Source: Paramacrobiotus richtersi | Lineage: Eukaryota; Tardigrada; Eutardigrada; Parachela; Macrobiotidae | Length of the DNA stretch: 26,879 nucleotides | Direction: 5' to 3' | NCBI GenBank assembly: GCA_034698045.1 | Contig: JAQGAU010000511.1 | Location: 1-26,879, forward strand | Shown here: positions 10,522 to 20,773 of the stretch, piece by piece | How positions within the stretch are numbered: the first letter of the stretch is position 1 | Layout: the number at the start of each line of letters is the position of its first letter | Notes under the pieces: model-generated | Told to the model about the DNA's origin: nothing | Seen by the model: only the letters and a program-made list of their open reading frames with translations | Databases searched by the model: none | Program-made: the position numbers and the translations under genes

Positions 10522-11671
10522 CGATATCGCGTACGTACAGACATATTGCGGTGTACCGCAAAAAATTACAACAGTGAAATTTTCTGTAATACTTGTACAG
10601 GCATAAGACAGTAAAGTGCGGCGCCCCGGCTCTGATCGATGTCCATTTATCGCCGACAGAATACCCAGGTGACTACGACACCGACGCATAACATCCGTTA
10701 CTTTTGCAGGGTTTAACTCCACTGTATACCCATCGACTGGAGTTAGGCGACTGACATTTCACGCTGGGATCCCGAACTTTACTTCAGTTATTTGCTGCAG
10801 AAGTATTGACGAAGTGACTCTTCGGTATAGTATGTAAAACAATGATATCAAATCGTTACCAGTATTGTGGAGCATCGCAAAACAGTGCCCTAACAAAGAG
10901 CGTGTCATTCCGGGCTTCAATGCCTGGCATTTTTATTCGTTGTTACTGTGTCTGGCAAAGTGTGGCCAAATTTTTATTGTGTCAGAGACTTGAAAAGTTG
11001 AGTATGGTTTGTACTCGAACAAAATGTAAACAACTATAACTGCTGGGTTTAAGAATCTTTCACCAACGCAAGAACACGTAAATAACATAATGACACAATG
11101 ACTGCATTATGAAAAATGAAATCTTTGGGTTTCGGTACCATACTCATCCAAAAGAATCTTGCGCTGAAGGTCAGGCTTCTTAAGGAGTAGCGCTGATTAC
11201 TGATATAACTGTGAACGATCGTTGTTGTGGATCCGTTTATGTACGGCATAGGAAGCTCATTTGACTGGACGACGAGGAAGTGATCCGAATCGTCAGCCGA
11301 CCATTCGGCTGTCGATTCCGAACACCGCCTTGTTGAACCGAATGTAGCATACGATAGTAGTTGGTGCAATACCGGTGATTCTGTTACATCCGCTTCCTCT
11401 ACACGAACTTTTTGGTTGTGCATTGATGTCTGCTCCCATCGGTTTGCTGTCAAAATACGTCCTGATGCCGTGACGGTATTTTGGCAATTGGAACCGACCG
11501 GATACCGAAAACCTATAATTCTATTTGAAAGCGCGAAATATCGCCTTAATTCTATGGGCAGAGAAATGCATCACAATGACAGTACTAGCCAATAATCAAC
11601 GTAAATACAATCTTGAACCCGTACGCGAATGTTTGACCATTAATCTCCGAAATGGCATTGGGACTGAGGGA
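10522..11671. repeat. Downstream block 1, duplicated at 20001-21100
   Basis: This stretch after the first Ig gene matches the one after the second in several places: 10630-10700 against 20105-20180 (both with GGCGCC and CAGGTGACTAC), and 11350-11510 against 20870-21035 (ATGTCTG, TGTCAAAATA, CCGACNGGATACCGA). On the minus strand, 11453-11049 is open for 134 codons and ends in a Phe-rich hydrophobic segment. The matching frame in the second copy is shorter and contains stops. It may be an exon of an unrecognised gene or decayed coding sequence; I cannot name it. Confidence 0.4.
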
Positions 11672-12295
11672 TCACCGCAACGGAACCTTTGCAACAACCG
11701 TACTAGTTGTCGCCACAATGGGCACCTCAGTACCTGGAGAACAAGCCGGGAGGAACCTCGAATCTACGCAGGTGACCTTGTTTTTCTTTCCAGTTGAATT
11801 CCAGTTGAATTTCTTTCAAACATCCCGGCTGCGCATTGCTCATGGATCGCCGTCAGGTTTACAGTGCACACCCGATTAGTCATAGTGGATGTGTGGTTAT
11901 CCTGGCAGTGATCTTGCCTCTCACCGGTGCAGAAATCAGTTGCACAAGATACATTCGAGTACATAGTAAAGTTGTTTTTGTTCTGACAGTTTTCTATAGT
12001 GCACGCAACCATCGTGGAAGTTCTGCCCATGGAGGTCGTCCGGGATTTTCCAAAGACTGCGCCAGGAAATGGAATGCGTATTGCACCGCTGGGCTGGGCA
12101 TCGCTATTCCCTTCCGTGACAGCGGCGCTGCTAAGGGAAAACAGCAAATAAATCGTCGAAATTAATTTCCTTTTTCAAAAGACTACTCTGTATTCTTACC
12201 GTTCTCTCAAGTCACTTCAGGTTGATGGAAATGAAACTAGATAGTATTACAGCATTCACTGAAACTATTAGAAAGACACAACTTCGTGCGAGCAT
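11672..12295 (-). pseudogene. Broken second copy of the mucin-like gene
   Basis: This is homologous to the gene at 6160-7895 with the same exon structure: exon 1 at 12295-12200 (start ATG kept, GTAAGA donor kept) and exon 2 from 12130 downward (CCCTTAG acceptor). The Cys-rich domain is well kept (ENCQNKNNF, HCQDNHTSTMTN, NLTAIHEQC). There are three lesions. First, one extra base in exon 1 (96 versus 95 nt) shifts the frame into TGA just before the donor. Second, an 11-bp tandem duplication at 11790-11811 (CCAGTTGAATT twice) shifts the frame after C-A-A-G-M-F. Third, the 230-residue Thr-rich tract is gone; similarity ends at about 11690, soon after the V-A-T-T-S-T junction, and a stop follows. 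A start at an internal ATG could still give about 120 residues with the Cys-rich domain, so a truncated product is possible, but pseudogene is the better call. Confidence 0.78.
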
Positions 12296-13255
12296 CGTGC
12301 ATAAAGTTAGAAAACAAGAAAATTAATGATCCGTGTATTCCAAACTGAAATTTATTAGCCGGCATGATATTGTAGCAAGTATTTTATAGGCTTTTGCAGA
12401 TCTCAAACGCCATGAGCAGCATCGGATGATGGACAGCGAAAACACAGCGATAACACAGGCGATCTTTCCACGAACAAGTTTTCGGTACCTCAAGAAAACG
12501 TTTTAAAGGCTTCGGGAATATTTAATGGACATGATCACGGCGTGGCTCCTAACGACATAATATGCATGCCCAACATCTTTATTGCCTCTTTTTGTCGCAA
12601 CTACGCGTATGTAAAACTTCAGAAAGACCGCATCGTTTTTCGTGAACAGTCATACTCACCTGTAATAATGGATCTCGTAACCTGTCGTTACAAGAATCAC
12701 AAGATGACTCTGCCGGGTAGGTTACAGTATCGTCACGGTGATCATATACGTACATACGTACATACTTATTCAAAATGGGAAATTGAAGATAGAAATTGTT
12801 TTACTACCGAGTACTAGTGCTCTCATCAGACAAAAATTTGGAAAAAATTGCTACGATATATGTATCTGTACAGCATTGTCAAAAAGTTAAAAAAAGCAGT
12901 CAGTACTGTACCGTTTGCTATATAGTAGATCATAGACTCGCTAAATGTGGTGTAGAAATCAGCACGACGCGGCTAGTTGTCGCAGTAGTATTAGACAGTA
13001 GGATTCCGCAAGGGCAGCACCGAAATAGAAGAGCAGTCTAGCAGAGCATAATTATAGCGAGATCTCGCATTTTTGCCGCAAAACCAAGTGGTCTAACAAG
13101 TAAGAGGGCCAAATTTTTTGTCGAAAATAAAGAACTGGGCAATGCAACCTGACTTAAAACACACGAAGGCTACGAATACGAGGACAGAAAAAAATTTGCT
13201 TTGTGTGGGGAAGGATTACTCGATTGCCCTGCTCGCGAATCTCGCAACCAGTCTA
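12296..13255. repeat. Second copy of the divergent intergenic region, truncated
   Basis: The sequence follows 7896-8800 block by block: GCATCGTGC, ATTTATTAGC, GCCATGAGCAGCAT, TTAATGGACATGAT, GTAACCTGTCGTTACAAG, ATTCCGCAAG, TCTCGCAT. Similarity fades after about 13255, before the Ig start would be reached. Frames in it (for example 12659-12817) share only their first few codons with the matching frame at 8264, then diverge through indels, so they are not genes. A short TACGTACATACGTACATAC tandem lies at about 12748-12768. Confidence 0.6.
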
Positions 13256-13289
13256 GTTACGAGTTATTAAAGTAGGTAAACAAAGAATA

Positions 13290-13303
13290 CAGGTACTTCG
13301 AAG
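13290..13303. repeat. 14-bp perfect palindrome
   Basis: GTACTTCGAAGTAC is its own reverse complement. It lies just beyond the point where the duplicated intergenic copy ends, in DNA with several more GTAC-containing words (GTACGTATGCACGTAC). Position is approximate to a few bases. No function is apparent. Confidence 0.5.
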
Positions 13304-13716
13304 TACGTATGCACGTACAAAGTATAGGCAGGGAGTATTAGGTAAAATGGGGATAACGCGACAGTAGCGAAATTACCTCTACAGAACGAAATCGAATTTT
13401 GACAAGTGTTTCCTTCGATGCGCCATCAGTTCACGCAAATGCAACTGCGAATAACTCACGTTTATGTTTGTGCAGCATCCGTGCGGTACACATGTAAGTA
13501 CCTCTTTTCCGTGAAGTGTTCTGGTAAGTACTTCTGGTAAAAAGTTCATTATGGATTTTTTCGGACTCGCTAGTTACAGAACCGAAACAGACGTTCGTCC
13601 TTGCAGGAATCGAACGCAGTTTATTTCCTCAAAATTATCAACCAACAGCATTATTAATTTACTGTTCACTGCTGTTCAATCAGATGAAATGGTGTAATGT
13701 AGTTTCTAGCGCGTGG

Positions 13717-14808
13717 TTAGGCATCCTCAAATCTGGCTACCGTAGTCATTTCGTTGACGGTGCTCAGCTGGGTTCCGTTGATTTCCACAACACTCCACGC
13801 ATTCCCCGGACGATTTGGCGCGAAATACTGGGCCCACAATCTATTGCCTGTATACAGCTGAACTGTGACTTCGGAGTTCGCCAGATCCCACAGGGTTCCG
13901 CAGAGCAAATCAGCATTCAGAAACATGCTAGAAACGCTGATGTGATAAACGCCTGCCAGCTGCTTCGTAACTAGAACGCTCTGAATTTTCCACTGATTGT
14001 CTTCGCACCGTACGAGACCATCGGGACTAACGCCACCGTATGTATGAACGCGCTCAGATTTGCCTTCGACAGGACCCCGAACATGGATGCACAAAGGAAA
14101 CCTTCCCTTTCCATGCCACCCTGAGGATACAATGCGAATTTCACCATTGTTCAGGGTCGCGGACATTTCCATAATGCCACACTCTTTGCTTCTACCGCCA
14201 ACAACGACAACCGTAAATGGTACTGTGATGTAGCCGCTCTTGGATGCTGTCACCGTGTAATAACCGCCCGCGAGGGTCACGCTCTAAGTGCCATGTGCCG
14301 ATGTCGTAGTACTTTCAACTGCCGGGCCGGTGTGATTATTCATATCGCTTCGGAAATCCAGTCTTACGCCCTGTAATACGACGTTTGATAATGCCCGAAG
14401 AGTTCCTGTAATTGTTCCAGATCCGAAAAAGAGTCTGGGAATGAACAGTAAGGGCTCCATAAACGTATTAACGGCATCTGGGTTTCCATCAAGTTGTACA
14501 TCTCGTATGGTAATCGGGTAGTATCCTTCCAACTCGAAGGTAACCTCCAACTGTAGACTTCTTTTTGGCAGTAACAGTAATATTTCGCCGAATGAATTTG
14601 TTGGTGCGGCATGCTTTTTTGCCTCTACGAGTGACACACCGTCGCTCATTGTGCTCACTTTGTTCTGTACACTAGCGATTATCACCGTGTCATTGAGCGA
14701 AACTGAAGTATCAGCATCCCGAGCGAGCCATGTCGCATTTCCTTTGGCTTTGATGGCAGGGGACCCGGACGTGCTCGGGACCGTTTCTACAATACCATAA
14801 GCATTGCC
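13717..14808 (-). pseudogene. Fragment with carboxypeptidase-regulatory-like and DUF2135/YfaP-like domains, split by in-frame TAG
   Basis: One reading frame runs on the minus strand from 14808 to the TAG at 13717, interrupted only by a TAG at 14286-14284. Either side of it the frame continues without shift: TTTSAHGT, stop, SVTLAGGYYTVTASKSGY. This is the usual end of a carboxypeptidase-regulatory-like (beta-sandwich) domain, in which an aromatic residue is expected where the stop stands. N-terminal to it is a similar domain (about 14700-14440, with LEGYYPITI). C-terminal (about 14180-13720) is a domain like bacterial YfaP/DUF2135 proteins: a GEIRIV strand, PLCIHVRGP where the family has a DLDxH-type motif, then WSVVEINGTQLSTVNEM. 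No start codon or signal peptide is seen. A TAA closes the frame upstream at 14811-14809; a weak acceptor (ATTGTAG) lies before 14786. Either a pseudogene, a 3' gene part with a nonsense allele, or a sequencing error at one base. Confidence 0.68.
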
Positions 14809-14840
14809 TTACCAAAACCAAGATTAATTCACTGATGATT

Positions 14841-14914
14841 TCAATCTGACACTGTCATTACAGGAGCCATGAAAACATCTTGTTTTTGGCTCCTGTAATG
14901 ACATTGTAAGAATT
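14841..14914. repeat. Foldback hairpin with 17-bp perfect arms
   Basis: TGTCATTACAGGAGCCA at 14853-14869 is an exact inverted copy of 14887-14903. The arms continue outward with mismatches (TCAAT ... ATTGA), and the short loop also has pairing A-run and T-run sequences. It lies directly upstream of the split gene fragment. It may be a small foldback element or the stem of a small RNA precursor. Confidence 0.72.
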
Positions 14915-15841
14915 GAATCGTCATTCAACGCTTGCTCTAACGACTGCCAAATCACCAAAACTAAGAAAAACACGGTCAACTGACGCGCTGTGCCAGTCAA
15001 GCAATCTGGTCGTTCTTCGTTTCAATCCTTGTGCTTAAACACTTGTTGAGCTCATGCAGTAAAAAACGAGAAGCCATCCAGCTGGCGGTATTAAGAACTG
15101 CAAGCTAATTATTTGCAACAGTTGTTCAAACGTCAATGGTCCGTCATAGACCGTACTACCGCTTTCTTACGAGCAGTTGTTTCGCGTGCAAACTGTGCTC
15201 CACCAAGACTATCTGATTGAAAAGGTTTAAACTGCACGTCAGTTGTGTTTTTGTCATTCTGTTCAATCTTACACATACTGTATGTTCGGGGTAATAGAGG
15301 TCTTGTTTACTGGAAAGAGGACGGCGGTACGTAGAGTTCTGTTTGAGGTTCGGAGTCGGGAAATGTTCGAGGTTCAGAGGTCCCTCCTAATGCTATAAGA
15401 TCTTAGAGCTGCCGGTACACGAATCTCTGTTCGGGGTTCAGGAGTGTTCGAGGTCTAGAGATGTTCTGGTCGGGAGGTTATACTGTACCATGAACTATAA
15501 ACCCCCCGCCAAGTCTGTCACTTCTAGCTCTGGCGAAAATTTGTTTGCTGCTACACTGCAACCATGAAGAAAATATGTCACTAAGCCAAGGTGCGGCAAA
15601 TAGTTTCGACCAAACTTTACGACTATCGCTGTTTTTTCACGGAAGATTTCAAACAAGAGTCAACATTTGCATACTTTCATGTTCAGGATATTTTAGCAAT
15701 CTAAAATGATTCATGATCCTGGTCATCACTCAAGCGAGTGCGACCTAATAATATTTGACATACAGTATTTGTAACTTACGATTACTGGGCTCACGACCCG
15801 AAACCAAACCCTTCGATTCAGGGATCGAAAAATCGACCCAT
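14915..15841. other. Intergenic, with degenerate GTTC-GAGG repeats
   Basis: No gene is seen. Between about 15335 and 15478 a word like GTTCGAGGTTCAGAG recurs imperfectly five or six times (GTTTGAGGTTCGGAG, GTTCGAGGTTCAGAG, GTTCGGGGTTCAGGAG, GTTCGAGGTCTAGAG, GTTCTGGTCGGGAGG). It looks like a decayed minisatellite. Confidence 0.45.
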
Positions 15842-17098
15842 CTAATCGATTTCATGCTTAGGAAATTCGGGCCATCGATCTATAAAAGCCACGTTAATTG
15901 ACGTCATTGTGCGACTGCAACTGATTACTCGGGCATTGCTACAATTTAATCGAGGGAATTCAGGCAGTACCTCTTTCCGCAATGCGGTCGCATATTCTTT
16001 CACCGCAGCGGCTGTCAGTCTGTAAGTCACATCCACGCAAATACATCCCTTGATAAGGGTTTTCAAGTGTCTCGGAACCGCAGATGGGATCACTGGCACA
16101 TACCCATCTGCTGTCTTAAACAAAATTTGTCCGCTTGTTGTTTGTTCTGTAATAGCAAACGTTTTGGTCCGAAAAAACGTTCTTTTCAGCATCTGTTTGG
16201 TTGCATGTCCCGCTGAAAAGCTTGCCATATCTAGAATAATACAACCGAGACTCCATACATCTGCCTTCTTGCCAGGCCTTGCGGGATCCTGTTTTAAGAA
16301 GCGGGCAGCCATTTCCGGTGCCATGTATCGAGCAGTACCTCGTACATGCGTGACATCTACAGACCGCGTGACAGTCTCCACCAATGTAGCACGATCGTCT
16401 AAATCAGCCAGCAGCAGCCTCCACTTCAACGGTTGACCCCACTCCAACCGTGGACTCATGGACCTTTTTAGAACATTTGCTGGTTTTATGTCTCCGTGCA
16501 TAATGTTATGCTGGTGTAGATAATCCAAACCAGCAGCCAGTTGTGTAACGTACGAAGCCACGTCGTCTGAACGGAGCCTGCCTTTTCCAAGCGATATGTC
16601 CTCATACAGCGAGGCCAAATCACCGTCTAAGAATAAAAAGAGTATAAAAAGATGTAGATGTTAAGCCGCCATTGCGATGCAGTCTTACCAAATTGTTCAA
16701 TACACAACTTGCAACTTACCCGAAATATACTCCATTGCAATGCTAACGCTACCGCTGCACCGACCTTTTCTTATCTGGATTTGGTAATATGGAAGAACGT
16801 TATCATGTTTAAGCTCTGTTAGTGATTTCCAGCGGTTGACGATCGGCGTATTTTCCGTGATATCACTAAGTATATTTTCCATCTCCCTGTTCATGAGGAT
16901 GATCTCTTTTACTGCAACAAACGGTTCCGGCAATTTCGTAGATAGCATTTCTCGATTTTGAGAGCTGGAATTCCGCGTTCGCTGGTCGAGCCTTGCTTTG
17001 AAGACCAGTCCAAACGTTCCACGCCCGATAAGCTCGGTCCTAGAGTACTTTAGAGAGGTATTGCCGAAACATGCTATGATAACCCGATCTTCGTCCAT
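15842..17098 (-). CDS. Ser/Thr protein kinase, STE/MAP3K-like
   Basis: Two exons on the minus strand: 17098-16720 and 16626-15842 (TAG). The 93-bp intron has a GTAAGT donor and a TTCTTAG acceptor in phase 1, giving 387 residues. It is a nearly bare kinase domain: Gly-rich loop GRGTFGLV (25-32), catalytic Lys 64 in VAVK, the hinge region around MEYIS, HGDIKPAN (170-177) as catalytic loop, Asp 201 in A-DLD, APE at 229-231, and DVWSLGCII. Two departures from consensus are HGD for HRD and DLD for DFG. The Lys, both catalytic Asp and the Asn are kept, so it may be active. A 15-residue Ser/Asn/Arg-rich insertion sits between the Gly-rich loop and the Lys. There is no regulatory domain, membrane segment or signal peptide, so it should be cytoplasmic. 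Substrate unknown. It lies inside DNA that separates two halves of the duplicated module. Confidence 0.85.
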
Positions 17099-18059
17099 TT
17101 CTTTGCAATTTTCAGAACTCGGAACATTGCCATAAACTACCTGTCAGCCAGTAACAAGCCGAAGGTTCTACAATGTTTGGAACTGGCTAGTTGCATGATG
17201 CTATGCACTGCCAACAATAACACTGGTTACATGTAGTTATCTGTGTTGCCAGTCCTCGCCAACAGCCTTTGCGTTAGATAAAGGCATGGCTGTGAAGTTC
17301 CTATCACTCGTTGTGTCCACAGACTGTGCTCGCGATGTGATAAGTAATGAAAATAAAACAACAGACAGATAAGACAAAGCGCACGTCGAAGCTCAAGGGA
17401 AAAAATAATGATAATAACGAAATGTAATCAAGTTCCGACATAGCCCGTATCAATCAAAGATCTATAATACGGACCCCAGGGTTAAAAAAAACCCAAACAA
17501 CCAAATCAAATCACGAAAAACCGACAACACCACTAGGTCGGTCATAGTCGAAAACGGGGTGACATGATCTTTTTATTCAAAAAAAGTCGGACCCGGCACA
17601 GTACGCGTCCTTTCAAAGCGCGCCGACAATGAGTATTAATACTTACCGCAAAAGTTACTGCAAAGGATAAACCCAACCGTGACATACCGTTGCTTGGAGG
17701 AAAATTAACTGAATCTGTGAAGTATGTAAGTGATTTACTATCCAGTAATCGGCATTTACCATCTTTCAACATTTCGAGTGGTACCCCAACGTTTAAACGA
17801 AAACGCCTAAAAACCCGAAAAACAAATCCACCGCCCATTACACTAAAAAAACCAGATCAGCGTGCAGAAGGTCTAACCCGTCACAACGAGCGAAGATATA
17901 CTACCATCAGTACCAATTACGTTATTGAACTACAACGGTTCATCTCTGAATCTTTGATCGATGCGGTGCTGACAATTTATGCAGTACATGCCAAAAAAGC
18001 AGTTATGGCAGTTTTATGATTCCTAAAGGTCAACAACGTTACAAAAACTCTTAATAGTA
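17099..18059. other. No confidently called gene; two opposed open frames
   Basis: A plus frame (about 17690-18019) begins only with TTG and has a Lys/Arg/Pro-rich middle, then RFISESLIDAVLTIYAVHAKKAVMAV. The overlapping minus frame (17838-17542) is open to a good GTAAGT donor near 17648 and is followed by AATAAA near 17570. Only one can be real, and neither shows a family motif I trust. Confidence 0.3.
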
Positions 18060-18456
18060 TGGCTGTCGCTGTCTCGCAAAATCAGAGCACAACGGCAACA
18101 ATATCTCGCATTTTTGCCGCTAACAACAAGGGGCTTAAGGGGGAACAAACCATTTCCCCTGACACACAAGAAAATTTGATATGCGAAGACCCTAGTATGT
18201 GAGTAAGAGAATATTTGCTTTGCGTGGGAAGAAACACGATTCGGGCCTAATAACTACTTAATAAATGTCTGAAGAACCGAAACATCCATTTCGTCTTCTG
18301 TATCCATGGTAACATCTGAAATTCGGTTTTTTTGTACGTTGCTGTTTTCAATGAAGCAGATCTGGGGCCGAACAGTAATTTAACTAAACTGGTAACGAGT
18401 TTCAGTTTGAATTAGCTACACGTTCAAATCAATCAGCAAGATAGACTAGACACAAA
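18060..18456. repeat. 5' flank of Ig gene copy 2, repeated from 8620-9031
   Basis: TCTCGCATTTTTGCCGC, TTTGCTTTGCGTGGGAAGAAA and ATGGTAACATCTGAAAT follow the order and spacing of the flank of Ig gene copy 1. The first part also matches 13050-13220, so this stretch is present three times. It carries the promoter of the second Ig gene, but no exact promoter element can be named. Confidence 0.6.
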
Positions 18457-20000
18457 ATGAGTCGATCTTGCATACTCTTAATATGGTTTTGCTGTATGGA
18501 TTCGGCCAGAACATGCGGCGTGCAAAGGGGACCCAATGCTTATCAAAGTAAGTAACTACGTAACTTTACGAATATTGGTCAACAACGCTCATGCGTTACA
18601 CTCTAACGGAATGAATACAAGAATTTCTGTCATCTATCTCCTGAACTTTAGGGACCAAATACACCATAAACATAAATTTTATCAGTCCTCTAGTTCTGTA
18701 TGGAAAGCAAAACATTGCGAGCCTTACAATGCGAACTACAATATCAACACAATGATCCTTTCAGTTACCCGATATTTTGACGAAATCATGCTGACTAGTG
18801 GAAACGATTCGATTTCCTTAAGTAATCTTACCAAAACCGGCTACGTCCGGACTGCTGCACGGCCAGTGGATCGCATTTACAGGCTGCCGCCCGGAGAGAC
18901 AATTGAGCTGCACTGCCCCGCGGACATTCATGGATCTCCAGGCAAGGATTCTGTGTGGACTCTTAACGGAAAAGTGCTGAACATTACGACAGGCAATACT
19001 ACCGGGCGGTTGTTAGGCCCACACTTCGATAGTTGCAGCTGTAGGTTGCAGTCCGCCACCGACTATTTGCGCCGGATTATATCGAGGAGGGTAAACGATG
19101 CGACAGGCTCGGACATTCTTACTCTGAAAGACCATACGCACATGCACGCTGGAGAATATGAATGCATGCAACAACAATACGGAAGACTGGTAAGCTGTGG
19201 CAATTACGGATTACAGATTTTCGAAAACTTGCAATCTTTCTTCAGAGTCTGTAACAATGGCACACCCTTCCTCTTAATTAGACGAACACGTTTCTTAATT
19301 CTATAATCTTCATTTTAAAAAGAGAGCATTATAGGCTTTACCGGGAAAATTCATTCAAGAGCAAAATACGCGCACATAGACAGCACTTAGCGAGATATTT
19401 CGGTGAGCATGCTCATAACTCTGACCACGATAAGAATCGTAAGATGCATTTATTAGAATCTTCCGCATTTATTAGAATGCTAATGTATGACCACCTTGTT
19501 TATTCCGCTAGAGTGTCTTAGGTTCTACTAAACAGTTGTAGGCACGCTTGTACGCAAAAAACAACCCTTTCTGTTACATGAGGACTTGTGGTTTACAGGT
19601 TGTGCTCAAACGGTATCTGGTCAGTCCAAAGCTGACGGCACGGGAAGTCTTCGATCCACCAATGAAAAACATTCGGGCCAGAACGGGTGAACCAGTACAG
19701 TTTCCATGCGCAGTCCGCTTTCATGCATTGGCAGCTTTCGAAAAGCGTTTCATATGGCGGAATGATAGACGTATAGTGGCCGCAGAGGGAGTTAAGGAGT
19801 TCCAGAATGCTGTGCTGGCCAGGAGCGGCTTTGGAGCTATCGTCCACTACAGATCAAATGGAACGTGCGGATGTCACTCGACGTTGGTTATTCGTAAGGT
19901 CACCAGACGTCATGCCGGCCTGTACCAATGCTGGTTCCGGGTGGATGACTTGTTTGACGAATGGATTGTTCAGACGGCTTACCTGACTGTCGTTGATTAG
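18457..20000 (+). CDS. Secreted two-Ig-domain protein, copy 2
   Basis: Three exons: 18457-18547, 18765-19189 and 19599-20000 (TAG). They have exactly the lengths and phases of copy 1 (91, 425 and 402 nt), giving 305 residues. Donors are GTAAGT and GTAAGC, acceptors TTTCAG and TTTACAG. It has the signal peptide MSRSCILLIWFCC, the first Ig domain (ELHC ... HAGEYEC) and the second (FPC ... FIWRND ... HAGLYQC). The extra C-x-C pairs are kept (DSCSC; GTCGC). Differences from copy 1 are mostly conservative, and no indel occurs in any exon, while the introns differ in length and sequence. That pattern suggests both copies are under purifying selection. It is separated from its expected mucin-like partner by about 4.8 kb of other DNA. 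Confidence 0.88.
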
Positions 20001-20464
20001 CACTACGTCGCATATTGGCATATTGCATCTACCGCCTTAAACCTCCTGAAACAAATAATAGTTAACATTTGCTGTAGTACATGCACATGCACCAGAGAGT
20101 AAATTCCGGCGCCTTGATTTTATCAAGGTCCATTAATCACGGACAAATACGCAGGTGACTACTGGTCCACCGACGTATAATATCTGTAACCTTACTGTAT
20201 ATCCGTCCAATACAAAAAAAAACTCTGCAGAAACTTCGACAGCGACAAATCTTTCGTTCCAAAACCACAATTGTCCTTAGTGTGCTTCGCCAAAACTTCC
20301 CCAAACAAATTCAATTATGCTGCCCAATAACGGAAAATTGCAACAAACATTTTGTGTTGCGTCTGTAATTCGGTCTTGTGAGCCCAAGCAGCATTTCTAG
20401 GTGGTCCAAGTAATGAGGGCGAAAGCGAGATGCCGCTGTAAGCCAATTAGCGGTGAGCTATTCA

Positions 20465-20600
20465 GCCATCGGCAGCGTCGAAGTATAAGTCAGGCAATAG
20501 CCGCATCCCCCAGACTTTCTCTGGCAAAGAAATGATATTTCTTTCTACGCCACGTCGCACTTCACGGCCCTAAAACCGCCATGGTGGCATGTCGATTCCA
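20465..20600 (-). repeat. Diverged direct repeat, copy Y (see 21340-21510)
   Basis: TCTCTGGCAAAGAA, TCTTTCTACGCCACGTCG and AAAACCGCCATG recur in the same order at 21410-21515. The minus frame that is open in the other copy has a TAG here where the other has TGG, so this one is not coding in that frame. Confidence 0.5.
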
Positions 20601-20724
20601 AGGTCATCCAGTTAAACCATGACATACGGACATTTACAACTGAAAGCACATGGCCAAAATGAGCAGCACCTGATCGAGCAGCGCGACGGTAAACGCCGAT
20701 GCCATGGCCTTCCCAAAACCATAC

Positions 20725-20773
20725 GAAGATTTCGATGGAGGCTAGCTAGCCAGAACTGTCCATCGAAATCTTC
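20725..20773. repeat. Inverted repeat, 15-bp perfect arms
   Basis: GAAGATTTCGATGGA at 20725-20739 pairs exactly with 20759-20773 around a 19-bp spacer that itself contains the palindrome GGCTAGCTAGCC. The spacer also carries GCCAGAAC, which has an inverted partner GTTCTGGC at 20778-20785. It may be a foldback element or an attractor for rearrangement in this repeat-rich stretch. Confidence 0.7.

Noticed and set aside
17690-18019. Possible histone-fold protein (ESLIDAVLTIYAVHAKKAVMAV is vaguely like the histone H4 helix with DAVTYTEHAKRKTV)
   Set aside because: The likeness covers only about 20 residues, lacks an ATG, ends before the rest of the fold and is contradicted by an overlapping minus frame.
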